A DNA stretch of 64,000 bases from Citrobacter enshiensis (GCF_029338175.1 NZ_CP119862.1:2170001-2234000), one strand, 5' to 3'; positions 41,750-49,830 are shown, counted from the stretch's first letter. A program made the numbers and translations. Notes: generated from the letters alone by a model not told the origin.

Positions 41750-42556
41750 ATGGCAGCTCTGCCTTACATGCAACTTTACATTGCTGATTACCTGGCGGAC
41801 ACCATGCATCTGTCTACAGAAGAGCATGGTGCTTACCTGCTACTGATGTTCAATTATTGGCAAACAGGTCGCCCGATCCCCAAAAACCGCCTGGCGAAAA
41901 TTGCACGGCTAAGTAACGACCGTTGGGATGCCGTTGAGCCGTCGTTGAAAGAGTTTTTTAACGACACTGGTACCGAATGGGTGCAGGAGCGTATAGAGCG
42001 GGATCTGGAGGCTGTTAAAAATTCAATCAGCCAAAAGTCGGCTGCAGGAAAAGCATCCGCTCAAGCCAGAAAGGCCAAAAAAGGAGCAGACACCCAACAA
42101 AAGGGTAACGGGTGTTCAACGGGCGTTGAAGTTCCGTTTGAACAGGGCAGCAACGGCAACTCAACTAATAAAGATACAGATACAGATACAGATACAGATC
42201 TAAAAGAACAACAAGAGAGAGAGTTACGCGCGCAAAGTGATTTTCTCCCTCCAATGGGTAAATTTCCGATCACCGATGACTGGATGCCTGGTGAAGACTT
42301 TGTCGGTCAAGCCGCACAATGGGGGATTAATCTCGGCAGCCTGCCGGGTTACACGGCGGTTGAGATTCAGCAGTTCCGTGATTACTGGAAATGCGAAGGG
42401 AAAGTTAAACATCACATCCAGTGGGAACAGACCTTTGCTTCCAGCCTGAAAACATCACGGGCCATATCCTCCTCATCATCGGCAGGTACACGCCGACAAG
42501 CGGGCTTTGGCGTTTCGCAACCAGACACTGAGATCCCTCCGGGATTCAGGGGGTAA
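41750..42556 (+). CDS. YdaU-like (DUF1376) replication protein
   Basis: 268 residues. The N-terminal DUF1376 domain (about 1-95: YMQLYIADYLADTMHLSTEEHGAY) is typical of phage O/DnaT-like replication proteins. After a low-complexity linker (KDTDTDTDTDL), a DnaT-like C-terminal segment follows (ITDDWMPGEDF ... FRDYWKCEGK). Expected to bind the phage origin and bring the DnaC-like partner. The origin is often inside such genes. Stop is 2 bp before the next start. Confidence 0.8.
   Translation: MAALPYMQLYIADYLADTMHLSTEEHGAYLLLMFNYWQTGRPIPKNRLAKIARLSNDRWDAVEPSLKEFFNDTGTEWVQERIERDLEAVKNSISQKSAAGKASAQARKAKKGADTQQKGNGCSTGVEVPFEQGSNGNSTNKDTDTDTDTDLKEQQERELRAQSDFLPPMGKFPITDDWMPGEDFVGQAAQWGINLGSLPGYTAVEIQQFRDYWKCEGKVKHHIQWEQTFASSLKTSRAISSSSSAGTRRQAGFGVSQPDTEIPPGFRG
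42173..42196 (+). repeat. Four tandem GATACA units in the replication gene
   Basis: GATACA repeated four times, followed by GATC, encoding alternating Asp-Thr. Could change length by slippage in steps of two codons, or act as small iterons near a replication origin; neither is shown. Confidence 0.85.
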
Positions 42557-42558
42557 CG

Positions 42559-43299
42559 ATGAAATCGACGCACGATTTGCTTGGTCGTCTCCGCAATCTC
42601 ATGCCTGCAGGTGTTCAGCCAAAATTTACCAGCAGTCAGGAGTTAATGGCCTGGCAGCAGGAAGAGGGTCGCAAGCGGGCTGCTGAGCTGGAAAAACAGA
42701 ATCAGCAAAACCGCGCTGAAAGGATTTTTGGTCGTTCAGGGATCTGCGAGCTGCACAAGGGGTGCTCATTCGCGAATTACCAGGTGAGTATCGACGGGCA
42801 GAAACATGCACTGACGATGGCAAAGAGCTACGCCCATAACTTTGGTAATGGTTTCACCAGTTTCATATTCAGCGGCAGTTGCGGTACCGGGAAAAATCAC
42901 CTGGCCGCGGCAATCGGGAACTACCTGCTTCAGCACGATCATTCCGTTCTGGTCGTGACCGTACCTGATTTGATGCTCCGCGCCCGCAAGTGCTATGACG
43001 AAGGCCAGTCTGAATCCGCTCTGCTGGATGACTTGTGCAAGGTTGATTTGCTTGTTCTTGATGAGGTTGGTGTTCAACGTGATACGCGCAACGAGTGGGT
43101 ATTACTTAATCAGATTATCGATCGCCGTATGGCGTCAATGAAGCCAGTGGGGGTGCTAACAAACCTGAATTACGACGAGTTATCGAAAGTTCTGGGTGTG
43201 CGGGTCATGGACCGCTTAACCATGGATGACGGTATCTGGGTGAATTTTGCCTGGGGAAGTTATCGCAAAAACGTGACCCATTTACGGATCGTAAAGTAA
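42559..43299 (+). CDS. DnaC-like helicase loader (YdaV-like)
   Basis: 246 residues, AAA+ ATPase of the DnaC/IstB type: Walker A GSCGTGKNHLA (about 112-122), Walker B LLVLDEVG (about 167-174), sensor region LTNLNY. Predicted to load the host helicase DnaB at the phage origin with the YdaU-like partner. The N-terminal region (about 1-70) would contact DnaB. Confidence 0.88.
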   Translation: MKSTHDLLGRLRNLMPAGVQPKFTSSQELMAWQQEEGRKRAAELEKQNQQNRAERIFGRSGICELHKGCSFANYQVSIDGQKHALTMAKSYAHNFGNGFTSFIFSGSCGTGKNHLAAAIGNYLLQHDHSVLVVTVPDLMLRARKCYDEGQSESALLDDLCKVDLLVLDEVGVQRDTRNEWVLLNQIIDRRMASMKPVGVLTNLNYDELSKVLGVRVMDRLTMDDGIWVNFAWGSYRKNVTHLRIVK

Positions 43300-43303
43300 C
43301 CAA

Positions 43304-43320
43304 AACGAGTATTGACCAAT
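43304..43320 (+). repeat. Repeated leader motif, copy 3 (inverted)
   Basis: AACGAGTATTGACCAAT matches the reverse complement of copies 1 and 2 with one or two changes. Here its last two bases are the first two of the ATG of the following gene. Confidence 0.7.
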
Positions 43321-43735
43321 GACCAAAGAAATATCTCAGAAAGACCGGGTGGCGATAGTCGTACGCCATACCCCGAACTGTGTAATGCGGGATGTATGTG
43401 AGGCACTTGATATTCCATCAGGTACCGCCGGAAAGTTTCTGCACGCACTGACAGTTAGCGGCACAGTTCGACGAACCCACAACGGAACTCAGTACGTTTA
43501 CAACATCGCCCCGGATGCAGAAATACCAGACGTAAAACTGCCATTCATGGAAGAGAAAAGCGACCCGGTTCAAACGCAACTGGCGGAGAAAATGGCGAAA
43601 GACCTTAAGTCCAGAGGACTCTGGCGGCGCGCGGCAAAGGTGTATGCCGACATGTTGGGAATTGCCCGTAGTTCGGTTGAAGTTTCACGTATAGCGCAGC
43701 AGCGTAACGAGTGCCTGCGTATGGCCCGGAGATGA
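43319..43735 (+). CDS. PerC-like phage transcription factor
   Basis: 138 residues: an N-terminal winged-helix-like part (MRDVCEALDIPSGTAGKFLHALTVSG) and a C-terminal segment GLWRRAAKVYADML ... RNECLRMAR that resembles the PerC family of virulence regulators often carried by phages. Target genes unknown. The start overlaps the repeated leader motif. Confidence 0.65.
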   Translation: MTKEISQKDRVAIVVRHTPNCVMRDVCEALDIPSGTAGKFLHALTVSGTVRRTHNGTQYVYNIAPDAEIPDVKLPFMEEKSDPVQTQLAEKMAKDLKSRGLWRRAAKVYADMLGIARSSVEVSRIAQQRNECLRMARR

Positions 43736-43740
43736 TCAGC

Positions 43741-44079
43741 ATGCCAAGACCAAATACACCAGAAGAACAGGAGGCGCTTATCAGGGTGATCATCGAAGAG
43801 GTGAAAATCCGCGGTCGTTTAACTGTTGACGAGGCATCGCAGATGTTGTCGCTTCACCGTCAAACAGCGGAGAAGTATTTCCGCGCAGCAGCTGTACGAG
43901 GCGAGCTCATCCGCTACGGTCGTCTCGGTCTGTTCCGGGACCAGAAAGCAGTGATTGATTTCGATCTCCAGCGATTCTCATACGGTTCAAGCAAGCCTGT
44001 AATGGAGTTGCCAGCAGATTTTCGGGGAAGTGCAGTTATGCGCCGGGTTATGGATATCGTGGGGAGAATGCCAGCATGA
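43741..44079 (+). CDS. DUF977 family phage protein
   Basis: 112 residues with a winged-helix-like fold: LTVDEASQMLSLHRQTAEKYFRAAAVRGELIRYGRLGLFRDQKAVIDFDL, which I recognise as the DUF977 pattern. Presumed DNA-binding; function unknown. ATG 43741 preferred over the in-frame upstream start at 43711, which lies in the previous gene. Overlaps the next gene by 4 bp. Confidence 0.75.
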   Translation: MPRPNTPEEQEALIRVIIEEVKIRGRLTVDEASQMLSLHRQTAEKYFRAAAVRGELIRYGRLGLFRDQKAVIDFDLQRFSYGSSKPVMELPADFRGSAVMRRVMDIVGRMPA

Positions 44080-44522
44080 AACCAAACAAACAGGGGCTGA
44101 CCGCTGAATCAGCGCGTGAATCAGGAAATATTCTGCTCATTGTGGCTGCTCGCATGGTCCGTCGAGAACTATTCACGCCACTCCACTTTCTCAGTGAATT
44201 ACCGAAACGAGTGGTTAGCATGCGGGATTTACGCGATGCACTGGAGCGGTGTGAGGAAGCTCTTCAACGAGAGGTTTGCAAAATCGTTGATGGTCATGAC
44301 CGCATGGCGAAAAAGCTCAAAGAGGCTGAGGCAAAGCTGGAAGTCGCAGAGAAGCGCATAGCAGAAATGGAGGCGCGTGAGGTTAAGGTTAAGCAATTCT
44401 CGGAGTTTCAGATTTGCCATTACGGCGCTTCTGAGGACTATGCGAAGGGCTACATCGACTGCCAGAAAAATTACAACAAGGCGCTTGGTGCCGCTAACAT
44501 CCTCGTCAGCATGGAGGAATAA
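44076..44522 (+). CDS. Hypothetical coiled-coil phage protein
   Basis: 148 residues. A long charged coiled coil covers about 50-105 (DALERCEEALQREVCK ... KLKEAEAKLEVAEKRIAEME), followed by a conserved-looking end (YGASEDYAKGYIDCQKNYNKALGAAN). Resembles Ead/Ea22-type accessory proteins only in general layout. Overlaps DUF977 gene (ATGA) and is followed 3 bp later by the next gene. Confidence 0.65.
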   Translation: MKPNKQGLTAESARESGNILLIVAARMVRRELFTPLHFLSELPKRVVSMRDLRDALERCEEALQREVCKIVDGHDRMAKKLKEAEAKLEVAEKRIAEMEAREVKVKQFSEFQICHYGASEDYAKGYIDCQKNYNKALGAANILVSMEE

Positions 44523-44525
44523 CCC

Positions 44526-45017
44526 ATGGCCACATTAACCAAAGACCACAATAAACACCCGGCACACTCTCCACTGACATCCCGTCGACTTCACCAGATG
44601 CGCGACATACTCAGCAAAGCCGCATCACAACGTGACGGCGGAGACCTTGGCTATGCGATGTCCGACGCGGTGAAGCTGATTGATGGGGTTCTGGAGTCGA
44701 TGGCCCGTGAGCAAGTACGCCGTGAGCATGCAGCATGGTCACAGGCTACTTTCGGTGATGTCGGTGCCATTGGTCCTCTGAAGCACCTTTCCAAAGAAGC
44801 GCTTGAGGCCGCTGCTGAACCTGGCGACCTGAGCGAATGGGCTGACATGCAATTCTTGTTATGGGATGCGCAAAGACGCGCCGGTATCAGTGACGAGCAG
44901 ATTACCCAAGCGATGATAGAAAAGCTGTCGGTTAACAAACAGCGTCAGTGGCCTGAGCCGAAAGATGGAGAGCCAAGGCTGCACATCAAAATGGGTCAAC
45001 AGCAAGGAGAGATATGA
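44526..45017 (+). CDS. MazZ-like dATP/dGTP diphosphohydrolase (DUF550)
   Basis: 163 residues. The part HAAWSQATFGDVGAIGPLKHLSKEALEAA and EWADMQFLLWDAQRRAGISDEQI matches the DUF550 family, a MazG-type all-helical nucleotide pyrophosphatase with the acidic metal-binding pattern. In Z-DNA phages the homologue MazZ cleans dATP/dGTP pools; here no PurZ or DpoZ partner is visible in the window, so the role is pool control or unknown. Confidence 0.75.
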   Translation: MATLTKDHNKHPAHSPLTSRRLHQMRDILSKAASQRDGGDLGYAMSDAVKLIDGVLESMAREQVRREHAAWSQATFGDVGAIGPLKHLSKEALEAAAEPGDLSEWADMQFLLWDAQRRAGISDEQITQAMIEKLSVNKQRQWPEPKDGEPRLHIKMGQQQGEI

Positions 45018-45100
45018 TGGACCAGATACTGCAATACGCAACCAACCGGATTATTAAGCTGGAAAACTTGTTGCTGGTGGATGTTGAGGAAACTGTCTGA
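45014..45100 (+). CDS. Small 28-codon ORF overlapping the MazZ-like gene
   Basis: Encodes MMDQILQYATNRIIKLENLL plus eight residues. ATG overlaps the preceding stop (ATGA) and AAGGAGA lies at the right spacing, so translation is plausible. May be the remains of a longer gene cut off where the reverse-oriented AT-rich cassette begins. Confidence 0.4.
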   Translation: MMDQILQYATNRIIKLENLLLVDVEETV

Positions 45101-45250
45101 CCAGCCGAGTTGAAAATGATTTTTTCTCAGGTTGAAAACGCCGGGGATCTCCCGGCGCACCACCAATACCATCTACAGCATCACATTAACTGGATGTAGC
45201 GGGAAACAAATTAACCTTAAAAGTGCAACTTGCCATTAAAATGGTAAATA
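45101..45250. other. Spacer with GC hairpin at the left edge of the defence cassette
   Basis: CGCCGGG (45139-45145), GATCT, CCCGGCG (45151-45157) is a perfect hairpin without a T run. It marks the change from phage-like composition to the AT-rich cassette. No gene seen. Confidence 0.5.
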
Positions 45251-46228
45251 TTATGCTGCTGAGTCTTTTCCAACGGCAAGAAAGGGTTCTTGGTTTAGTG
45301 CTGTGAAAGATGCTTCGTTATTTAAAAGACGGATGAAATATAATTTTTGCTTCTGAGATGATAGCTCTATTAATCCCGCTTGGTTGATAATGATATTTCT
45401 ACCCAAGATTGGAAATTTTTGTATTAATGTTTGAATGTTAGCTATGTTTATAGTCCCATTTTGTATCAGGGGGCTATTTGCAGTAGTGGCAAGCCTACGC
45501 ATAAAATTTCTATTTTTATGCATGTCATTAAAAATATCTAAAGGATTCGGATGATTTGTTACATCTAAGATATTTAATGCAATTATATGAGGTGTAGCAT
45601 TTGCGGCTAAATTATTGATGACTTGCTCGAGCCCATATGACCTTTCAAGTAGGCTAATGTTTAGCGCGTAATATTTGTTGTTGAAGTAGAAGAAATCCAC
45701 ATTCCCATTAATATCAATGCTATCATGGCTGACTTTGTCTAGGGTTCTGCCATTCGCTGAAAAATATGATAATTTTGTTTTTTTGTGTAGTGCGATTGGG
45801 TACTTATGCTGGTAGACAACAACACCAGTGCCTTGCCCGTCACAAAGGTAATATATGATTCCTTTAACAGATGACAGGTTTTGCTGAGCAAAATTGAAAT
45901 CAGGTGGTGTGATATTTACTCCAAAGTTAAGCACGTCAGCCATCTTTGCGAGGGCGGGCGGAAGGTGATTTATTGTTTGATGATCGTATTCATGAACCTG
46001 TTTATCTCTGCTCAGCAGCGAAGATACCAACGGCAAGGCGTTTTGCCCAACATTTGGGTCAATGACATCACGTTTAAGTGACTCACTAAACGATTGTGTT
46101 AATTTTTGTTCTGCTCCTTGTTCCAGTGATACTCTGTATATGTTGAGTTGTCCTTGTAATTCCGCAACAAAATACGCTTCACCTGATAAATTAGCAGAGT
46201 TTAATATATTGTCGATTGCTGTAAACAT
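45251..46228 (-). CDS. kwaB: Kiwa anti-phage protein KwaB (DUF4868)
   Basis: 325 residues, cytoplasmic. The C-terminal half follows the DUF4868 pattern: FFYFNNKYYALN, then a helical stretch (RSYGLEQVINNLAAN), MRRLATTANSPL, ILGRNIIIN and LIELSSQKQKLYFIRLLNN. KwaB is the DNA-binding effector of Kiwa, which works with membrane sensor KwaA to stop phage replication and late transcription. It starts 11 bp after kwaA, is AT-rich, and runs opposite to the neighbouring phage genes. Assigned from fold pattern and pairing; no database search was possible. Confidence 0.75.
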   Translation of the reverse strand: MFTAIDNILNSANLSGEAYFVAELQGQLNIYRVSLEQGAEQKLTQSFSESLKRDVIDPNVGQNALPLVSSLLSRDKQVHEYDHQTINHLPPALAKMADVLNFGVNITPPDFNFAQQNLSSVKGIIYYLCDGQGTGVVVYQHKYPIALHKKTKLSYFSANGRTLDKVSHDSIDINGNVDFFYFNNKYYALNISLLERSYGLEQVINNLAANATPHIIALNILDVTNHPNPLDIFNDMHKNRNFMRRLATTANSPLIQNGTINIANIQTLIQKFPILGRNIIINQAGLIELSSQKQKLYFIRLLNNEASFTALNQEPFLAVGKDSAA

Positions 46229-46239
46229 ACCGTCCTCGG

Positions 46240-46836
46240 TTATTTAATGATCTTTGCAAGACATGTGTTGTCATCTAGTTTTATATATTTAATTATGCTT
46301 TTATTATCGATTTCACCATGACAAATTATTACAAAATCCTTTATTCCTCTGTCGTTTATTTTGGCTCTAAAAATTCTAAACCCAAGTAATGCCAGTGAAG
46401 GGTTTGAATAGAATCGATTTGTTTTAACATAAATCATTCCTATGGCTACTATCATTATCAACAGGTTCAGCATTGTCCTTTTGCTGTTCACGTCAGTAAA
46501 AACCAAAGGCATAACATAGGTTGTCAAAAACTCTAGGTGCTCATGACTTTCATTTTTAACATCAGAAACAGTACATGTTACTGACCATCCTGAGTTAAAT
46601 GAGAAGAGTAAATATAGGAATATCAAAAATCCAGCTATTATCATTATAAAACTAGAAATAAAAACTATGTTTTTGGGTGTGATTTTTGATAGTAAAGTCG
46701 CTATGTCTTTGTTGCTAAAATATGTTGATATTGAAATAAAAAGATTTTTGTCATATGACATTATAAATAGAGATATAAATAATAACCATAAGGACAATAT
46801 ATATAATGCATACTTTAAGCCTGTTCTTTTTTTCAT
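46240..46836 (-). CDS. kwaA: Kiwa anti-phage membrane protein KwaA
   Basis: 198 residues. Hydrophobic segments at about 9-28, 55-79 and 121-137, possibly a fourth near 103-113, fit the multi-pass inner-membrane protein KwaA. KwaA is proposed to sense membrane disturbance during phage DNA injection and to hold KwaB. Codon use is strongly AT-rich compared with the genes around. Weak ribosome site (AAGAGATG). On its own the similarity is modest; the call depends on the adjacent KwaB-like gene. Confidence 0.65.
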   Translation of the reverse strand: MKKRTGLKYALYILSLWLLFISLFIMSYDKNLFISISTYFSNKDIATLLSKITPKNIVFISSFIMIIAGFLIFLYLLFSFNSGWSVTCTVSDVKNESHEHLEFLTTYVMPLVFTDVNSKRTMLNLLIMIVAIGMIYVKTNRFYSNPSLALLGFRIFRAKINDRGIKDFVIICHGEIDNKSIIKYIKLDDNTCLAKIIK

Positions 46837-47524
46837 AATTTACATCTCTTGGGTTAATATAGTTTTGTATCGTTAATATTGTTCTTTGTGCTTGGTTACA
46901 CACTCGAACAACTCATCGGCAATCAACTGATACGAAAAGAGATGGGCAGGGGCTATTGCAAAGTTTTTTTTATCACGCTACCGCCACAGACGCACAGTAG
47001 TAAGTCTGAGGAATAATTACACATAAGGTTAGCATCATGATTTTACAACCTTTTAGGTATTAAGATCCAGCGCTATGTCCCTAGCCACCTTATGGTTGCC
47101 ACTGTTTGAATATACAGTATTTTTTTAGAGGTTCCAACTTGAGGTTGCTGGCCCAGCGAAAAGATTACGAGGAGCATACTCTTACTATGGAGTGCCTTTG
47201 TCACTTTGGCTCAAACAGCATGGCTATTGAGACAAATTAGGTTACACAGTGATTGACTGTTGTTTCATGGTTGTGAGGGGCAACATCATTTATCAATCGG
47301 TGTGGACGAGACCATTTGAAAAATTGATGGTTAAATCTCTCGTCACTATAGATGGAGAGGCGCTGGTAGGAGTTTATTGGTCCCTGTTATGTCACTTATA
47401 GAACTAACTACTTAATAAACTGTTGCTAATTCAACCCGCTACAGCGGCTTTTCCTTTTTTACTCCTGACAAGAAACTAACAATTTGTGCTCTTAAATCAT
47501 TGATCATTTCAATGCACAGGTGTA
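46837..47524. other. Long AT-rich stretch without a convincing gene
   Basis: About 690 bp between the Kiwa cassette and dinI. It must hold the leftward kwaA promoter. I see only short frames with no ribosome site. A few stretches with lower AT content (about 47130-47240 and 47300-47370) may be relics of decayed coding sequence. Confidence 0.4.
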
Positions 47525-47540
47525 CTGTATAAACATACAG
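47525..47540 (+). promoter_or_regulatory. LexA (SOS) box before dinI-like gene
   Basis: CTG-TATAAACATA-CAG is a perfect CTG-N10-CAG LexA box, 20 bp before the ATG of the DinI-like gene. Confidence 0.9.
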
Positions 47541-47560
47541 TATATGCAGTGGAGGCTATT

Positions 47561-47794
47561 ATGAAAGTTGAACTCACCATTGATCGTACTAAAGAACTTC
47601 CAAAGGGAGCGATTCCCGCACTGGAGAAAGAATTGCTGAAAAGGTTGGGCAACCAGTATGAGAACTGCAGCCTGAGCATTCGTCGTGCTGGTTCTGATGG
47701 TTTAAGTGTTCTTGGTGGTGACAAGGAAGATAAAAAGAAAATAGAGACGATCCTCCAGGAGACCTGGGAAAGTGCTGACGATTGGTTTTATTAA
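47561..47794 (+). CDS. DinI-like SOS protein
   Basis: 77 residues of the DinI family: VELTIDRTKELPKGAIPALE at the N terminus and the acidic C-terminal helix (ETILQETWESADDWFY) that mimics DNA and binds RecA. Phage versions adjust RecA activity during SOS induction. ATG 47561 follows GGAGG; upstream LexA box controls it. Confidence 0.92.
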   Translation: MKVELTIDRTKELPKGAIPALEKELLKRLGNQYENCSLSIRRAGSDGLSVLGGDKEDKKKIETILQETWESADDWFY

Positions 47795-47839
47795 TTATTT
47801 TGGGTATTGCTTTTGTCCCGTTTGCATGGGGGAGTTTCA

Positions 47840-48085
47840 GTGGAAGAAAAAGTAGAATTGCCCAAAAAAGGCTACGCAGTCATCAGATGTCACGATGGGG
47901 TCATCGTTGCCAGGCTGCAATCATTTCCTGAGTGTGAGCGCGCCCTGATGTACCGGCGCGGTAGCGTGGTGTCATTTATGCCCCTTCAGGATGATGATGT
48001 TGTTGGTACACCAACGTTGTTTACCCAGATGCTGGAAAGGGCTGGTTATCGCGTTAATCAGAATTCTGTTACACTCCCGTCATAG
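47840..48085 (+). CDS. Hypothetical phage protein
   Basis: 81 residues from GTG 47840 (GGGGAG upstream), reading MEEKVELPKKGYAVIRCHDG. The alternative TTG at 47807 has no ribosome site. Compact alpha/beta-looking protein with no recognised family. Lies in the rightward operon between dinI and rusA. Confidence 0.6.
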   Translation: MEEKVELPKKGYAVIRCHDGVIVARLQSFPECERALMYRRGSVVSFMPLQDDDVVGTPTLFTQMLERAGYRVNQNSVTLPS

Positions 48086-48127
48086 GCCTGAACAACCTAT
48101 ACCTGCTGCGCCACAGGAGAAAAGCCC

Positions 48128-48217
48128 ATGGCGCAAGACCAATTCAAGCAATTCCACTTACTGACGTTAACCAACGCCAGCGATTTTCTTTTTGCCGCAT
48201 CCAGAGGTGCGTTATGA
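48128..48217 (+). CDS. Small 29-residue leader ORF
   Basis: Encodes MAQDQFKQFHLLTLTNASDF and nine more residues. AGGAGA is seven bases before the ATG, and the stop overlaps the next ATG (ATGA), so it is placed to couple translation of the next gene. Confidence 0.5.
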   Translation: MAQDQFKQFHLLTLTNASDFLFAASRGAL

Positions 48218-48414
48218 AGAAGAGCTGGTTCCAACATACCCAACTCACCACTGAGCAGGCCGACGAACTGGAAGCCCGCTATCGCGCAAAGCAGATTAAG
48301 ACAGAGCGTAGTCTGGATAATGACTTTATTCACTGGACGATAAGCGCGTTCTTACCGGAAGTTTCGAAACCTCCGCGTCAGGACAGAACCTGGCAACAAC
48401 GGATCTGGAGGTGA
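48214..48414 (+). CDS. Hypothetical phage protein
   Basis: 66 residues, charged (TTEQADELEARYRAKQIKTERSL), no recognised domain. Translationally coupled to the small ORF before it and almost touching rusA. I have a general recollection of such small proteins next to rusA in Salmonella phages. Confidence 0.6.
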   Translation: MKKSWFQHTQLTTEQADELEARYRAKQIKTERSLDNDFIHWTISAFLPEVSKPPRQDRTWQQRIWR

Positions 48415-48416
48415 AT

Positions 48417-48776
48417 GTGAAAGTCTACAACATCACCCCAATGGGCAAACCCAGAATGACGCGTGCTGATAAATGGAAAAAACGCCCTGAGGTTCTGCGG
48501 TACCGGGCTTTCTGTGACGAAGTTCGTCTGCAGGGCGTTGAGCTGCCGGAAAGCGGTTCGCATGTCACATTCATCCTGCCGATGCCCGCGAGCTGGAGCA
48601 AAAAGAAACGGGCTGAGTTCAACGGTAAACCGCACCAGACTAAACCTGATTTTGACAACATGATGAAAGCCCTGATGGATGCCATTTACGAAGATGACGC
48701 TCACATCTGGGATTCACGAGTCACAAAATTGTGGGGGGATAGCGGGAAAATCATTATTGGGGAGATTGCAGAATGA
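48417..48776 (+). CDS. rusA: RusA-type Holliday junction resolvase
   Basis: 119 residues. The RusA active-site aspartates are in KPDFDNMMKALMDAI and EDDAHIWDSRV. Cuts four-way junctions made in phage recombination or replication. GTG 48417 is chosen because GGAGG lies at proper spacing; GTG 48411 is too close. Overlaps the next gene by 4 bp. Confidence 0.9.
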   Translation: MKVYNITPMGKPRMTRADKWKKRPEVLRYRAFCDEVRLQGVELPESGSHVTFILPMPASWSKKKRAEFNGKPHQTKPDFDNMMKALMDAIYEDDAHIWDSRVTKLWGDSGKIIIGEIAE

Positions 48777-49813
48777 GGGCGCTGCTGAAGCCGGTGGTTG
48801 CACGTGAGCTCGGGATTGTGCTGCTTAAACCAGGCAGCGAGCTGATGTCATTATTCAGCTGCGAGCGCGTGCTGGTGGAGAGTCAGCCGGCAGGTATGGA
48901 ACGGTTGCCTGCAGGCCGAGTTCCTGACGTGCGCCAGCCGCTTGCGTGTGACGATTCCCTGCGCGCGTTCTTCCTGGATGAAAAAGTTATAAACGCTGCT
49001 GGCGGTTTCAGTGGTCTTGATTACTGGCTTCAGCGTTATGGCAGTAATTGCTGCCAGTGGCCACACAGCAATTACCATTATCACGAGCTAACCATTCTGC
49101 GTCATGAACCGGGTTCGGTTCTTCTGTGTGGGCATTGTGATAACCATCTGCGTGACCATTACAGCGAGCAACTTGCAGAGCTGGCGCGCCGCAATGTTAT
49201 TAACTGGATTATCAATAGCGTAATGACTGCGCTGAATCTGGATCCTTCCAGAGAACTGTCGCTGGCGGAGCTTTGCTGGTGGGCTGTTCGCATGGGGGTT
49301 ACCGATGCAATTCCCGAATCAGCGGCCAGTCGTGCGCTACGTATTCCTTTGAAAGAACACCAGTCAGTCATGCGTGAAAGCGATATCGAACCGGGTGTTA
49401 CATCCACCAGCATCATTACAGCCAAAGCCAGCGCAGTTACCGTGAGCACGCCACCAGCGCAGGTTCCTGCGATTAAACCCGTAGTCGGTGTTCTGGTAGA
49501 TCCCGAGTCCCCGCAAACCTATATGAAGCGTCCAAAGCGGATCCGCTGGACGGACCCCAGATATCTGACGTGGATTAAAACACAGCCCTGTGAATGCTGC
49601 GGCAAACCATCAGATGACCCACACCATTTAATCGGCTGGGGGCAGGGAGGGATGGCAACAAAGGCGCATGATATTTTCGCGATCCCCCTGTGCCGTCAGT
49701 GCCATACAGAACTACATAACGACCCGGTGAAGTTTGAGCGAGAGCATGTGCCTCAGCCGGTGATGATTATCAGAGTGCTGGACCGGGCTTATGGGCTCGG
49801 CGTTCTGGCATAA
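48773..49813 (+). CDS. DUF968 family phage protein with zinc/HNH-like end
   Basis: 346 residues. The C-terminal domain CECCGKPSDDPHHLIGWG ... IPLCRQCHTELH is the DUF968 pattern and looks like a zinc-bound HNH-type nuclease core (CxxC, HH, CxxCH). The N-terminal region has Cys/His pairs too (LLCGHCDNHLRDH). Function unproven. Common between rusA and Q in lambdoid phages. Confidence 0.85.
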   Translation: MRALLKPVVARELGIVLLKPGSELMSLFSCERVLVESQPAGMERLPAGRVPDVRQPLACDDSLRAFFLDEKVINAAGGFSGLDYWLQRYGSNCCQWPHSNYHYHELTILRHEPGSVLLCGHCDNHLRDHYSEQLAELARRNVINWIINSVMTALNLDPSRELSLAELCWWAVRMGVTDAIPESAASRALRIPLKEHQSVMRESDIEPGVTSTSIITAKASAVTVSTPPAQVPAIKPVVGVLVDPESPQTYMKRPKRIRWTDPRYLTWIKTQPCECCGKPSDDPHHLIGWGQGGMATKAHDIFAIPLCRQCHTELHNDPVKFEREHVPQPVMIIRVLDRAYGLGVLA

Positions 49814-49830
49814 AAAGACGGGATGCACAT

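Noticed and set aside
45014-45100. Toxin-antitoxin gene next to the defence cassette
   Set aside because: Only 28 codons, coupled to the preceding phage gene, and without toxin-like features; listed only as a small ORF.
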